Of a stretch of 64,000 bases of DNA, positions 51,782-61,986 are shown piece after piece. A program made the translations under genes and the position numbers. Positions within the stretch are counted from its first letter, which is position 1, and the number at the start of each line of letters is the position of its first letter. The stretch comes from an uncultured Monoglobus sp. (lineage in GTDB: Bacteria; Bacillota; Clostridia; Monoglobales; Monoglobaceae). The notes under the pieces were generated by a model. The model worked only from the letters and a program-made list of their open reading frames with translations. It was not told the origin of the DNA and did not search any database. The stretch is taken from positions 17,533 through 81,532 of the forward strand of contig CANRHV010000003.1 of assembly GCA_947630505.1 (NCBI GenBank), read 5' to 3'.

Positions 51782-53019
51782 ATTATCTGCGCGGCTATCT
51801 GCTGCTGGATATAAGCGGCAGGTTCCCGGAGCGGTTCATAAATATCTGCGTTCGCCGCGGGATAAGAGTGTGGGACGTGCGCTCGCATGGCGGCGTGTTT
51901 CACTGTAAAATGGCGGCGTCGGACTTTAAAAACGTCCGCGGTATCGCGCGAGTCACCGGAGCGAGGCCGAGGATCACCGAGCGCCGCGGTCTTGTGTTCA
52001 CGCTCGCGAGGTACAGGCGGCGTTGGCCCGCCTCGATAGGTATCCTGCTGTTTTTGATAATAATTTACATAACGACCACCCGCGTTATGAGCGTAGATAT
52101 CGCGGGAAATACCCGCATTCCCGAGGACGAGGTCAGGCGGCTGCTTTCCGAGTGCGGAGTCAGAGTCGGAGCCGCCGCGAATGACATTGAGCCCGACAGG
52201 GTGCGCAACGAGATGATACTCAAAAACGACGCGCTGGCATGGGTCGGCGTGAACGTCCGCGGCTCCAGAGTTTTTATCGAAATAGTCGAGCGTCTGGATT
52301 CCGAGAGCGTGCCGCACGTTACCGACGAGGAGTGCAATCTCGTGGCGTCAAAAGACGGTGTGATCAGCCGCATTGAGGTCAGACAGGGGCAGACTATGGT
52401 TCGGCGCGGCGACGGGGTGCGCGCGGGCGACATGCTCGTGAGCGGCGTTGTGGACAGCGTGTACGGCGGATTCAGGCTGGTGCACGCCTTCGGCGAGGTG
52501 TACGCCGAGACCGAGTATTCCGAGACAAGGGAATACCCGCTTGTATATACCGAAAGGGAGTACACCGGAGAGGAAAAGAATTTGTACGGACTTGAGCTTT
52601 TCGGAAGGGAGTTTAATTTATATCCAAAGTCCGCGGCGCCCGGGGCGGATTATGAGGAGGAGCGGAGCGAGGCGTCCGTCACGCTGCCTTTTGTAAACTC
52701 GTCATTCGGCGGAATTTTAAAAAAATACCGAAAATTTGAGGAGGTAGAAAAGCGGCGCACCGTGCGCGAGGCGGTCGACACGGGCATTGCCGAGCTGACG
52801 CCGATCGTGGAGCGGTCCGTCCCGGAGGGCGCGGAAATAACAAACAGGACAAACGAGCATAATATACTATCGGGAGACAGCGTTGAGGTCACCGTGACTT
52901 TTGAGTGCCTGGAAAATATTGCCGAAGAGCGTGAAATTGACAAAAGTCTGATTGACAAAACCGAAAATATGGATTATGATATAGAGAGTAGTAATTCACG
53001 GGAGGAAGCTCCCCGATAA
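51760..53019 (+). CDS. yqfD: Sporulation protein YqfD
   Basis: A 419-aa protein. The N-terminal cytosolic part (about 1-85) is followed by one membrane helix (RRWPASIGILLFLIIIYITTTRV) and a large outer domain containing a POTRA-like strand set (VDIAGNTRIPEDEVRRLLSE). The motif MAASDFKNVRGIARVTGARPRI is typical. In Bacillus it is required for forespore engulfment. The gene order yqfC-yqfD-phoH-ybeY-dgkA-era is conserved in Firmicutes. Confidence 0.93.
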   Translation: MLFIRILNYLRGYLLLDISGRFPERFINICVRRGIRVWDVRSHGGVFHCKMAASDFKNVRGIARVTGARPRITERRGLVFTLARYRRRWPASIGILLFLIIIYITTTRVMSVDIAGNTRIPEDEVRRLLSECGVRVGAAANDIEPDRVRNEMILKNDALAWVGVNVRGSRVFIEIVERLDSESVPHVTDEECNLVASKDGVISRIEVRQGQTMVRRGDGVRAGDMLVSGVVDSVYGGFRLVHAFGEVYAETEYSETREYPLVYTEREYTGEEKNLYGLELFGREFNLYPKSAAPGADYEEERSEASVTLPFVNSSFGGILKKYRKFEEVEKRRTVREAVDTGIAELTPIVERSVPEGAEITNRTNEHNILSGDSVEVTVTFECLENIAEEREIDKSLIDKTENMDYDIESSNSREEAPR

Positions 53020-53032
53020 CAGAGGGTATTTA

Positions 53033-54031
53033 ATGGAAAGATTTATTGAAGTTGAAAAAATGGAGTTCGTCATTAACCTGTTCGGCAGCTTTGACGATAA
53101 TGTGAAAATTATAGAAAAAGAGCTGGACGTTGCGATAATCAACCGCGGCTCGGCAATCAAGGTGGGCGGTGAGCCCGAAAAGGTCGACAAGGCGGTGTCC
53201 GCCATAAATCAGCTTTTGGCGATCGCGGCGCGGGGCGAGCAGATAGGCGAGCAGGAAGTCCGCTATGTTATGAGCCAGATCGACGACGGCAACGAGGAAG
53301 AGCTCAAGGAACTCGGCAAAGACGTGATCTGTGTTACCTCAAACGGAACGCCGCTCAAAGCCAAAACCTTGGGTCAGAAAAAATACGTTGAAAAAATCAA
53401 GCAGAACCCGATAGTGTTCGGCATCGGCCCCGCGGGAACCGGAAAGACGTACCTGGCGGTGGCTATGGCGGTGTCGGCCTTTAAAAACAAAGAGGTAAAC
53501 CGCATAATCCTGACCCGTCCCGCTATCGAGGCGGGCGAGAGTTTGGGTTTTCTGCCGGGCGACATGCAGGAGAAGGTCGATCCGTATCTCAGGCCGCTAT
53601 ATGACGCGCTGGGCGAGATGCTGGGATTTGAGACGTTCCACAAGGTGCTGGAGCGCGGACAGATAGAAGTGGCGCCGCTGGCGTACATGCGCGGCAGAAC
53701 GCTTGACGACGCGTTTATAATCCTGGACGAGGCGCAGAACACCACCCGCGAGCAGATGAAAATGTTCCTGACCCGAATGGGTTTCGCCTCAAAGATCGTG
53801 GTGACGGGTGATGTGACGCAGGTCGACCTGCCTGGGGACAAGCAGTCCGGCCTCCGTGACGCGGAGATAGTGCTCAAAAACATCGAGGGCATAGAGTTTA
53901 TGTATCTCTCGGAAAAGGACGTTGTGCGTCATCCGCTGGTCCAGAAGATTGTCAAGGCGTACGAAAAGAAAACTCTGGAGCGCGAGCGCGTGGCGCAGCA
54001 GCGCAGAGGCAAGCAAAGGAATAAGATATGA
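53033..54031 (+). CDS. phoH: PhoH family ATPase
   Basis: A 332-aa protein. A KH-like N-terminal region (about 10-65) precedes the ATPase, with Walker A GIGPAGTGKTYLAVA and Walker B AFIILDEAQNTTREQM. RPAIEAGESLGFLPG is typical. PhoH/YbeZ proteins act with YbeY in RNA metabolism. It overlaps ybeY by 4 nt. Confidence 0.95.
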   Translation: MERFIEVEKMEFVINLFGSFDDNVKIIEKELDVAIINRGSAIKVGGEPEKVDKAVSAINQLLAIAARGEQIGEQEVRYVMSQIDDGNEEELKELGKDVICVTSNGTPLKAKTLGQKKYVEKIKQNPIVFGIGPAGTGKTYLAVAMAVSAFKNKEVNRIILTRPAIEAGESLGFLPGDMQEKVDPYLRPLYDALGEMLGFETFHKVLERGQIEVAPLAYMRGRTLDDAFIILDEAQNTTREQMKMFLTRMGFASKIVVTGDVTQVDLPGDKQSGLRDAEIVLKNIEGIEFMYLSEKDVVRHPLVQKIVKAYEKKTLERERVAQQRRGKQRNKI

Positions 54032-54513
54032 AAGTCGCGATATTAAACGAGCAAAACAAGATCACGGTCAGCCGAAAGCTGCGTGAGCTTATAAAAAAGG
54101 CGGCGCGCGCGTCCTTGGGCTATTTCGGTCTGCGCGACGACGTGGAAGTCAGCGTTATGCTGACCGACAACGAGGGCATCAGGAGCCTCAATAATCTGCA
54201 CCGCGGGATCGACAGAGCCACCGACGTGCTGTCATTCCCGATGTTCGAGTATGACGAGAAGGGCGATATACATGAGGATTACGCCGAGTTTAACGAAATG
54301 GGCGAGATCGTGCTCGGGGACATAGTGATCTCCCTTGAGCGGGCGCGGGAGCAGGCGGAGCAATACGGCCATTCGTTTGAGCGCGAGGTTGGTTTTTTGA
54401 CCGTCCATTCCATGCTCCACCTTTTGGGCTATGACCACATGACCCACGAGGACGAGGACGAGATGTTCGGCTATCAAAAAGAGATACTCGACAAAATGGG
54501 GCTTGAGCGATGA
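54028..54513 (+). CDS. ybeY: Endoribonuclease YbeY (rRNA maturation factor)
   Basis: A 161-aa metalloprotein. The zinc motif H-x3-H-x5-H is in HSMLHLLGYDHMTHEDE, with RATDVLSFP and GDIVISLERA upstream. It works in 16S rRNA 3' maturation and ribosome quality control. It overlaps both phoH and dgkA by 4 nt. Confidence 0.96.
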   Translation: MKVAILNEQNKITVSRKLRELIKKAARASLGYFGLRDDVEVSVMLTDNEGIRSLNNLHRGIDRATDVLSFPMFEYDEKGDIHEDYAEFNEMGEIVLGDIVISLERAREQAEQYGHSFEREVGFLTVHSMLHLLGYDHMTHEDEDEMFGYQKEILDKMGLER

Positions 54514-54965
54514 GCGGATTTAAAGACTTGCTCAAAAGCTTCATATACGCCGGCCGCGGAATTTTTGACTGCGCCGCGCGGGAGCGGAATTTCAGAATAC
54601 ATATCGCCGCGATCGTGACGGTGACGATCTTTGCCGCGGTCTACGGGGTGACAAAAATCGAGTCGGCGATCCTCGCTTTGACTATGGCGCTTGTTGCCGG
54701 GCTTGAGGCGGTGAACACCGCGATCGAGACGGCGGTCGATCTTGAGTCAAAAGAAAAAAGCGAGACCGCAAGGCTGGCAAAAGATGCCGCGGCGGGCGCC
54801 GTGCTTATCGCGGCGGTCGGAGCGGTATTTGTGGCAGTGTTTATATTCGGCGACGCGGCGCGATTTTTCCCCGCCGTTTTGACTGTGGCCCGACATTGGT
54901 ATATCTCCGCGCCCTATATTTTGGCAATGATATTGTTTATATTTGCAATGAAGTACAAAAATTAA
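54510..54965 (+). CDS. dgkA: Diacylglycerol/undecaprenol kinase
   Basis: A 151-aa membrane kinase. The family core is SFIYAGRGIFDCAARERNFRIH and the catalytic region GLEAVNTAIETAVDL, with a C-terminal extension containing two extra helices beyond the usual DgkA length of about 120-130. In Firmicutes this enzyme usually phosphorylates undecaprenol for wall synthesis. The C-terminal pair of helices is not long enough to be a PAP2 phosphatase. Confidence 0.92.
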   Translation: MSGFKDLLKSFIYAGRGIFDCAARERNFRIHIAAIVTVTIFAAVYGVTKIESAILALTMALVAGLEAVNTAIETAVDLESKEKSETARLAKDAAAGAVLIAAVGAVFVAVFIFGDAARFFPAVLTVARHWYISAPYILAMILFIFAMKYKN

Positions 54966-54967
54966 CA

Positions 54968-55097
54968 GGCTCGCCCTTGGGGAGAGCTGGCGCCGAAGGC
55001 GACTGAGAGGGGTCAACGTAGGGACTAGGGAGTAGGATCTAGAGACTAGGCTCGCCCCTTGGGGAGAGCTGGCGCCGAAGGCGACTGAGAGGGGTTT
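54968..55097. repeat. Dispersed intergenic repeat, tandem copy E
   Basis: Two nearly identical 48-bp units (54968-55015 and 55049-55097) each run GGCTCGCCC, CTTGGGGAGAGCTGGCGCCG, AAGGCGACTGAGAGGGG. Between them lies GGGACTAGGGAGTAGG. Each unit has inner arms GGCGCC and CGCC/GGCG. The unit matches the one at 48940 at most positions outside the central hairpin, where arm changes are compensatory (GTCACC/GGTGAC versus GGCGCC/GGCGAC). Confidence 0.82.
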
Positions 55098-55152
55098 AAA
55101 TTACCATTTAATTGGTTAACTCATTATAACGAATAAACGCAAGGAGGAATAT

Positions 55153-56043
55153 ATGAAATCAGGATTTGTCGCAATAACAGGCAGGCCCAACGCGGGCAAG
55201 TCGACACTGCTCAACCGTCTGGTGGGCGAGAAGGTGGCTATCGTCTCGCGCAAGCCTCAGACCACAAGAACAAAAATACTGGGCGTTCACACCACCGACG
55301 ACTGTCAGCTGGTGCTTATCGACACGCCCGGAATCCACAAGCCGCACAACAAGCTGGGGCAGCGCATGGAGCGGTACATATACTCGGCCACGCGCGATAT
55401 CGACGCGCTGATATACATGGTGGACGCGGGAATTTCCGAAAGCGAACTTGAGTCGGAGCGGGAGGCTCTCGGCGGCCTCAAGGCCTCGGGTGTGCCCGTG
55501 GTGCTGGCGGTCAACAAGATCGATACGATGCCCAGAATAAACATGCTGCCTCTGCTCGACAAAATACAGCATATATATGATTTTGAGGGAATAGTTCCGA
55601 TCTCGGCCAAGTCGGGCGAGAATGTGGACAAGCTGCTCGAGGTCGTGGAGGGACTGATGGAGGAAGGACCCAAGTTCTTCCCCGACGACGTTATAACCGA
55701 CCAGCCCGAGCGTCAGATCGTGGCGGAGCTTATCCGAGAGAAGGCGCTGCGGCTTTTAAACAAAGAGATACCCCACGGCATCGCGGTGGAGATCGAAAAA
55801 ATGAAGCAGCGCGAAAACGGCACCTATGACATTTCCGCGGTGATCTACTGCGAAAAACAGAGCCACAAGGGAATAATAATCGGCAAGGGCGGCGACAAGC
55901 TGAAGGACATCGGCAGAAGGGCGCGCGAGGACATAGAAAAATTTTTGGACGAAAAGGTTTATCTCAAGCTTTGGGTGAAAGTTAAGGAAAACTGGCGCAA
56001 TATTGAAAACTTTATCAACGACATGGGCTTTGAAAAGAATTAA
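55153..56043 (+). CDS. era: GTPase Era
   Basis: A 296-aa GTPase with Walker loop GRPNAGKSTLLNRLVG, switch II DTPGIHKP, NKID specificity loop, and C-terminal KH domain (GIIIGKGGDKLKDIGRRARED). It binds 16S rRNA and helps 30S assembly. AAGGAGG precedes the ATG. Confidence 0.97.
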   Translation: MKSGFVAITGRPNAGKSTLLNRLVGEKVAIVSRKPQTTRTKILGVHTTDDCQLVLIDTPGIHKPHNKLGQRMERYIYSATRDIDALIYMVDAGISESELESEREALGGLKASGVPVVLAVNKIDTMPRINMLPLLDKIQHIYDFEGIVPISAKSGENVDKLLEVVEGLMEEGPKFFPDDVITDQPERQIVAELIREKALRLLNKEIPHGIAVEIEKMKQRENGTYDISAVIYCEKQSHKGIIIGKGGDKLKDIGRRAREDIEKFLDEKVYLKLWVKVKENWRNIENFINDMGFEKN

Positions 56044-56088
56044 AAATCAAAATACAAGCGGATTTGGACAGATGAAAGGAAGATATAT

Positions 56089-58095
56089 ATGAAAAGAATT
56101 CTGTGCTTTATTACGGTTTTGTGTATGGCGTTTCCGTCGATATTAGTTTCTGCCGACAGCGGTATCACGATTGAGGAGGCGAGGGGCGGTTTTGAGTCCG
56201 TAGCCGTTATTTGGACAAATCCAAACGCCGAGACGGGCTACAATGTGTATGTGAAAAAATCAGCCGACGCTGATTATCCGCAGCAGCCGATCGACAAGGA
56301 GCTCATCAGATACTACGGCGGCTATTACCGCGCTGACGCTTTGGGACTTTCGGCAGGCGAGTATGACGTTAAAGTTGAAAACGCCGACAAGTCAAGATCG
56401 GTCGAGAGCAAAAACATTGCCGTTTCAGCTTATCGACGCGAGGGATTCGCGTTTTCGTCCAATTCCCCCAACAAGTCGGCATCGGGCGGCTACAACGACG
56501 ACGGAACCGTTAAAGCCGACGCCCAGATCCTCTACATAACAAACGAAAACGTCAATACCGTCAAGTTTGGTATTAAGGAAGGCAGCAAGATCAAAGAGTA
56601 CACCGGTCTTAAAAATATTCTTCAGTCCTACAGAAAGGACTCGAGACCGCTTATCGTGCGCTTTATCGGTATGATCGACGGTGAGAAAATCAGCGGTCTT
56701 GTCGTTTCGGACGGAAAACCCGCGTTTCTGGAGTCCAAGGAATCCAAAAACATCACGTTCGAGGGCGTGGGCGACGACGCCACTCTCAAATGGTTCGGCC
56801 TTAACCTAAACGGCAACAAAAACACCGAGATCAGGAATCTGGGTCTTGTGCTGTTCACCGACGACGGTATCTCGATCAACGGCTCGAATGAAAATATATG
56901 GGTACACAACAACGATTTTTATTACGGAAAGACCGATTCGAAGGAGAGCGATAAGATAAAAGGCGACGGTTCGCTCGATATCAAGGCGGGCGCGAAGTAC
57001 TGCACGCTCTCATACAACCATTTTTGGGACAGCGGAAAGTGCTCGCTGATACAACCCAACAGCAAGAGCGACACGGGTGACGGAACAGACTATCTCACAT
57101 ATCACCACAACTGGTTTGACCATTCCGATTCCCGCCATCCCAGAACCAGATACTCAAACGTGCATATGTACAATAACTACTTCGACGGCAACAGCGGTTA
57201 TGGTATCGGCGTGACCTCGGGAGCTTCGTTGTTCGCGGAAAATAATGTTTTTCGCGGCGTGAAGTCGCCCATGCTTTCCTCAAAGCAGGGTCACGACGAC
57301 GGAACATTCAGCGGCGAGGCGGGCGGTATAATAAAATCATATAACAATCTGATGATCGACTGCGGTGACGTTACGTATTATAACGGAACCAATGATTTTG
57401 ACGCCTATCTCGCATCTTCAAGAAACGAGGAAGTGCCGTCTTTGGTCACCACAAAGCAAAATACTTATGTAAAAAGCGGTGTAACCTACACCTGCAAAGA
57501 CACCTACAGCAATTTTGACACAAAGGTCGATCTCGCTTCAAATCCCGATCCTCCGGAGAGCGTTGCGGCGGATGTCAAAAGCCATGCCGGAAGAAGCGGC
57601 GGAGGCGATATTGTTTTTGACCTGAGCGATTACGCTCCAACCGACACCAAAAGCCCCGATACCAGCCACGACATAGCGCCCGAGCTTAAAAAGATGCTCG
57701 AGGACTATCAATCCTCCGTAGTGAAGAATTATGTCGGCGACGAGGCGGAATATCCCGCCACAAGCGGTGAGGTACCCACGCCCAAACCCACGGACGAGCC
57801 GACAAACACGCCCAAGCCGGAGTTTGTTTATGAGATAACAAGCGCGGCCTACAGCGGTGACAGTCTCTCGGTTCAACTCAAATATAACGGTTCCGAAACC
57901 GCCCCGACCGCCAAACTGTTTGTGGGTGCGTACGGAGCGGACGATCTGCTGATCGACACTAAAATTTATGACATATCGGGGACCGACATCAAAAACCTTG
58001 ATTTCAAAAAGCCGACGGGCGCAACCACGCGATTGTTTGTGTGGAGCGGAACCGATGAGATAAAACCGCTGAGCAAGCCGGTAGAGATCAAATAA
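56089..58095 (+). CDS. Secreted pectate lyase (PL1) with C-terminal module
   Basis: A 668-aa secreted enzyme. The signal peptide ends near residue 23. A fibronectin-III-like domain (about 25-105) precedes the PL1 parallel beta-helix (about 115-470). GDGSLDIKAGAKYCTLSYNHF and HHNWFDHSDSRHPRTRYSNVH are characteristic, with calcium and catalytic Arg residues in the latter. A Pro/Thr linker (TPKPTDEPTNTPKPE) at about 565-580 leads to a C-terminal 85-residue module ending FVWSGTDEIKPL, which also ends the GH5 enzyme. It cuts pectate by beta-elimination; its products feed the KdgK/Eda route. It is inserted between era and lepA and shows a normal GC content. Confidence 0.94.
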   Translation: MKRILCFITVLCMAFPSILVSADSGITIEEARGGFESVAVIWTNPNAETGYNVYVKKSADADYPQQPIDKELIRYYGGYYRADALGLSAGEYDVKVENADKSRSVESKNIAVSAYRREGFAFSSNSPNKSASGGYNDDGTVKADAQILYITNENVNTVKFGIKEGSKIKEYTGLKNILQSYRKDSRPLIVRFIGMIDGEKISGLVVSDGKPAFLESKESKNITFEGVGDDATLKWFGLNLNGNKNTEIRNLGLVLFTDDGISINGSNENIWVHNNDFYYGKTDSKESDKIKGDGSLDIKAGAKYCTLSYNHFWDSGKCSLIQPNSKSDTGDGTDYLTYHHNWFDHSDSRHPRTRYSNVHMYNNYFDGNSGYGIGVTSGASLFAENNVFRGVKSPMLSSKQGHDDGTFSGEAGGIIKSYNNLMIDCGDVTYYNGTNDFDAYLASSRNEEVPSLVTTKQNTYVKSGVTYTCKDTYSNFDTKVDLASNPDPPESVAADVKSHAGRSGGGDIVFDLSDYAPTDTKSPDTSHDIAPELKKMLEDYQSSVVKNYVGDEAEYPATSGEVPTPKPTDEPTNTPKPEFVYEITSAAYSGDSLSVQLKYNGSETAPTAKLFVGAYGADDLLIDTKIYDISGTDIKNLDFKKPTGATTRLFVWSGTDEIKPLSKPVEIK

Positions 58096-58105
58096 TTAAA
58101 TTTAG

Positions 58106-58134
58106 TTGCCAATTTTGAATATTTGTGTTAGAAT
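58106..58134 (+). promoter_or_regulatory. Sigma-A-like promoter of lepA-hemW
   Basis: TTGCCA and TAGAAT are separated by 17 nt, 45 nt before the lepA ATG. Confidence 0.6.
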
Positions 58135-58179
58135 ATATATTTGACAGTGAAATTATAAATTGGCTTTGGAGGAAAACAA

Positions 58180-59985
58180 ATGTACAGCCGTGACAATATA
58201 CGCAACTTTTCAATAATCGCGCACGTGGACCATGGCAAGAGCACCCTGGCGGACAGACTGCTGGAGCTCACCGGGGCGCTGACGCAGCGCGAGATGCAGG
58301 AACAGATACTTGACAACATGGAACTGGAGCGCGAGCGCGGTATCACGATCAAGGCGCGCGCCGTTCGCCTCATATACAAGGCGAAGGACGGCAGCGAGTA
58401 TTATCTGAATTTGATCGACACGCCGGGGCATGTGGACTTCAACTATGAGGTCTCCCGCTCGCTGGCGGCCTGCGAGGGGGCCGTGCTTGTGGTGGACGCC
58501 GCGCAGGGTATAGAGGCTCAGACTCTGGCGAACACATATCTCGCGTTTGAGCACGATCTTGAGATAGTGCCCGTTATTAATAAAATCGACCTGCCGGGCG
58601 CCAGACCCGACGAGGTCAAGCAGGAGATAGAGGATATAATCGGCATAGACGGCGAGAACGCGCCGCTTATCTCCGCCAAGAACGGAATCAATATCGAGGA
58701 GGTTCTCGAGAAGATCGTCGAGCTGATCCCGCCGCCCGGAGGCGACGAGAACGCTCCGCTAAAGGCGCTGATCTTCGACTCGTATTACGACGCGTACAAG
58801 GGTGTTATCGCGTACGTCCGCGTTGTGGACGGCAGGCTCAGACCCGGACAGCGCATAAAAATGATGGCGACCGGCAGCGAGTTCGACGTGGTCGACGTGG
58901 GATATCTTCTGCCCAACGGAATGCTGTCCGCCGATGAGATCTCGGCCGGAGAGGTGGCGTTCATAACCGCCAGCATAAAGAGCGTGCAGGACGTGAAGGT
59001 CGGCGACACAGTGACGACCGCATCAAAAGGCGCGGCCGAGGCTCTGCCCGGCTACAAGGAAGTCAAGTCTATGGTGTACAGCGGAATCTATCCCGCCGAC
59101 GGCGCCAGATACGACGATCTGCGCGACGCGCTGGAAAAGCTCAAGCTTAACGACGCGGCGCTGAATTTCGAGGCCGAGACCTCGATCGCTCTCGGTTTCG
59201 GATTCAGATGCGGATTTTTGGGCCTTCTGCATATGGAGATAATACAGGAGCGCCTTGAGCGCGAATTTAACCTTGATCTGGTGACGACCGCGCCATCGGT
59301 CGAGTACAAGGTCATAAAGACCGACGGCACGGTGCTGAGCGTGGACAATCCCACCAACATGCCCGAGCCGTCCGAGATAGACTATATGGAAGAGCCGATA
59401 GTGCGCGCCGCGATACTCACGCCCAAGGAGTACGTCGGCAGCATTATGGAGCTGTGCCAGGGCAGGCGCGGCTCGTATATTGACATGGAATATCTGGACA
59501 CCAACAGAGTGCAGCTCAACTACATGATGCCCCTGAACGAGATCATATACGATTTTTTTGACGCGCTGAAGTCGCGCACCAGAGGCTATGCCTCGTTTGA
59601 CTACGAGTTCGAGAAATATCAAAAATCGGATCTTGTGAAGCTTGATATGCTGCTTAACGGCGAACTGGTGGATGCGCTGTCGTTTATAGTGCACAAGGAG
59701 CGCGCCTACCCGAGAGGCAGAAAGATGGCGGAAAAGCTCAAAGAAGTCATTCCGCGGCAGTTGTTCGAGGTTCCGATACAGGCGGCAGTGGGCGGCAAGA
59801 TAATAGCCCGCGAGACGGTCAAGGCGATGCGTAAGGACGTGCTAGCCAAGTGCTACGGCGGTGACATCTCAAGAAAGCGCAAGCTGCTCGAAAAGCAAAA
59901 AGAGGGCAAAAAGCGCATGCGCCAGGTGGGCAGCGTGGAGGTGCCCCAAGAGGCGTTTATGTCGGTGCTCAAGCTGGACGAATAA
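58180..59985 (+). CDS. lepA: Elongation factor 4 (LepA)
   Basis: A 601-aa translational GTPase of standard length. G1 is in [17 protein letters not shown]3 in DTPGHVDF, G4 in NKIDLPGA. The LepA-specific C-terminal domain ends with [17 protein letters not shown]. It acts in ribosome back-translocation or initiation. It lies 14 nt before hemW, a pairing common in Firmicutes. Confidence 0.98.
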   Translation: MYSRDNIRNFSIIAHVDHGKSTLADRLLELTGALTQREMQEQILDNMELERERGITIKARAVRLIYKAKDGSEYYLNLIDTPGHVDFNYEVSRSLAACEGAVLVVDAAQGIEAQTLANTYLAFEHDLEIVPVINKIDLPGARPDEVKQEIEDIIGIDGENAPLISAKNGINIEEVLEKIVELIPPPGGDENAPLKALIFDSYYDAYKGVIAYVRVVDGRLRPGQRIKMMATGSEFDVVDVGYLLPNGMLSADEISAGEVAFITASIKSVQDVKVGDTVTTASKGAAEALPGYKEVKSMVYSGIYPADGARYDDLRDALEKLKLNDAALNFEAETSIALGFGFRCGFLGLLHMEIIQERLEREFNLDLVTTAPSVEYKVIKTDGTVLSVDNPTNMPEPSEIDYMEEPIVRAAILTPKEYVGSIMELCQGRRGSYIDMEYLDTNRVQLNYMMPLNEIIYDFFDALKSRTRGYASFDYEFEKYQKSDLVKLDMLLNGELVDALSFIVHKERAYPRGRKMAEKLKEVIPRQLFEVPIQAAVGGKIIARETVKAMRKDVLAKCYGGDISRKRKLLEKQKEGKKRMRQVGSVEVPQEAFMSVLKLDE

Positions 59986-59999
59986 AGAGGTTATTTCTT

Positions 60000-61127
60000 A
60001 TGACCGGTATCTATACCCACATTCCGTTTTGTATTAAAAAATGCGCTTACTGCGACTTTAACTCATATTCCGGGATTCGGGATATGAGTTATTCGTATGG
60101 GAAAGCGGTTATATCCGAGATTAAAAACTCGCCTTATAAAAACAAAAAAATCGACACGGTATACATCGGCGGCGGCACTCCGACCTGTATAGATGAAAAA
60201 ATACTGATCGACATACTCGCGTCGGTTCGCGAAAGCTTTGACGTTGCCGAGGGCGCCGAGATCACGGTTGAGTGCAATCCCGGCACCGCGGATTTTAAAA
60301 AGCTGCACGCGCTGTGCCGCGCGGGTTTTAACCGTCTCAGTATCGGCTGCCAGTCGGCGGACGATAAGCTGCTTGAAAAAATCGGACGCATCCATAATTT
60401 CGATGATTTCACGAACTGCTTTCAAGAGGCGCGACGCGCGGGTTTTGAGAATATTTCCGTCGATCTGATGTTCGGCCTGCCGGGGCAGACGGCCGAGATC
60501 TGGCGCGACACTTTGCGGAAAATCACCGAGCTCGGCCCGGAGCATATATCGGCCTATTCCCTGAAAATAGAGGGGGGGACTCCGTTTTTTGAAATGAAAA
60601 GCCGCGGCGAGCTCTCCGTTCCCGATGACGACGCAAACCGCGAAATGTACGACACGGTAGTTGAGTTTTTGAAAGACCGAGGATATTGCCGCTACGAGAT
60701 ATCCAATTTTTCAAAGGCGGGTTTTGAGTCTCGCCACAATCTTATCTATTGGACGCTCGGCGAGTATATAGGATTCGGGGCGGGCGCGCACTCGTTCGTA
60801 TGTGGCAGGCGTTTTTCCGACCCGTTGGGCGTTTCGGATTATATTGATTTCATAGACAGCGGAGGACGCGCGGAGGACGGCGCCGAGACGGAGTCCGAGA
60901 TCGATATGATGTGCGAGTTTATGTTTCTCGGGCTTAGGCTCGACAGGGGCGTGTCGGAGAGTGAGTTTAAAAAACGGTTCGGCAAAGATATGCGCGAGGT
61001 TTTTAAAATACCCCTTGAAAAGCATTTGAATATAACCCGCGTCCTTGAGCGAAGCGGCGGAAATATAAAAATACGTCCCGAATACACCTACGTTTCAAAC
61101 CTGATCATGTCGGATTTTATTTTATAG
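60000..61127 (+). CDS. hemW: HemW heme chaperone (radical SAM)
   Basis: A 375-aa protein with cluster motif IPFCIKKCAYCDFNSY, YIGGGTPTCI, LSIGCQSADDKLL and FGLPGQTAEIW. The C-terminal HemN_C-like domain is present. HemW transfers heme and lacks coproporphyrinogen dehydrogenase activity; its location after lepA supports HemW rather than HemN. One substitution is notable: GCQSADD in place of the usual GVQS. Confidence 0.93.
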   Translation: MTGIYTHIPFCIKKCAYCDFNSYSGIRDMSYSYGKAVISEIKNSPYKNKKIDTVYIGGGTPTCIDEKILIDILASVRESFDVAEGAEITVECNPGTADFKKLHALCRAGFNRLSIGCQSADDKLLEKIGRIHNFDDFTNCFQEARRAGFENISVDLMFGLPGQTAEIWRDTLRKITELGPEHISAYSLKIEGGTPFFEMKSRGELSVPDDDANREMYDTVVEFLKDRGYCRYEISNFSKAGFESRHNLIYWTLGEYIGFGAGAHSFVCGRRFSDPLGVSDYIDFIDSGGRAEDGAETESEIDMMCEFMFLGLRLDRGVSESEFKKRFGKDMREVFKIPLEKHLNITRVLERSGGNIKIRPEYTYVSNLIMSDFIL

Positions 61128-61167
61128 ACAACCGGCGATAAATTTTAAAAATATTTTTGAATTGGTA

Positions 61168-61196
61168 TTGCATAATTTATTATTTATTGTTATAAT
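61168..61196 (+). promoter_or_regulatory. Promoter of the Fe-S scaffold-GGGtGRT pair
   Basis: TTGCAT and TATAAT are separated by 17 nt. The 70-nt leader holds TCAATCGAATTTTCGGTGATTGA, an inverted pair TCAATC/GATTGA. Confidence 0.65.
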
Positions 61197-61268
61197 TAAT
61201 GCAGTAAACGGTTTCAATCGAATTTTCGGTGATTGAACTCGAAAATGTACTATGAAAGGAGTAAACAT

Positions 61269-61961
61269 ATGAAGTATTCAAGTGAAGTAGAAGCGATGTG
61301 TCCTTTGGCAAAAGGAGCATATCACGGACCTGCTCCGATCCCTCAGGAAGGCAAATGGACGCAGGTTAAAGAAGTCAGCGACGTTTCCGGCCTGACCCAC
61401 GGTATCGGCTGGTGCGCGCCTCAGCAGGGCACATGTAAGCTCACCCTGAACGTCAAAGAGGGCATAATCCAGGAGGCTTTGGTCGAGACGATAGGCTGCA
61501 GCGGCATGACTCATTCGGCGGCTATGGCGTCCGAGATACTGATAGGCAAGACAATTCTTGAGGCGCTCAATACCGACTTGGTATGCGACGCTATCAACAC
61601 GGCTATGAGAGAGCTGTTCCTGCAGATCGTGTACGGCCGCAGCCAGACCGCGTTCTCAGAGGACGGACTGCCCATTGGCGCCGGTCTTGAGGATCTGGGC
61701 AAGGGTCTCCGCAGCCAGATTGGTACTACATATGCGACCCTCAAAAAAGGCCCCAGATATCTGGAACTGGCCGAGGGATATATCACAAAAGTCGCGGTCG
61801 ACAAGGCGGGCGAGATAATCGGCTACAAGTTCGTTCATCTCGGCAAGATGATGGAAATGATCGCCAAGGGAACCGACGCTAACGAGGCGCTCGAAAAAGC
61901 AAGCGGCCAATACGGCCGCGTTGACGACGCGGACAAACTCATAGATCCGCGCCATGAATAA
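61269..61961 (+). CDS. Iron-sulfur cluster assembly scaffold-like protein
   Basis: A 230-aa protein. WCAPQQGTCKLTLNVKEG and ETIGCSGMTHSAAMASEILIG resemble the NifU/IscU N-terminal fold with Cys residues at cluster sites. These Clostridia proteins are annotated as Fe-S scaffold-like, but their role is unproven. The ATG at 61269 follows AAAGGAG; the track start lies 12 codons upstream. The next gene, 25 nt on, is the usual GGGtGRT partner. Confidence 0.82.
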   Translation: MKYSSEVEAMCPLAKGAYHGPAPIPQEGKWTQVKEVSDVSGLTHGIGWCAPQQGTCKLTLNVKEGIIQEALVETIGCSGMTHSAAMASEILIGKTILEALNTDLVCDAINTAMRELFLQIVYGRSQTAFSEDGLPIGAGLEDLGKGLRSQIGTTYATLKKGPRYLELAEGYITKVAVDKAGEIIGYKFVHLGKMMEMIAKGTDANEALEKASGQYGRVDDADKLIDPRHE

Positions 61962-61986
61962 GAATTAAGATAGGAGGAATTGAGAT

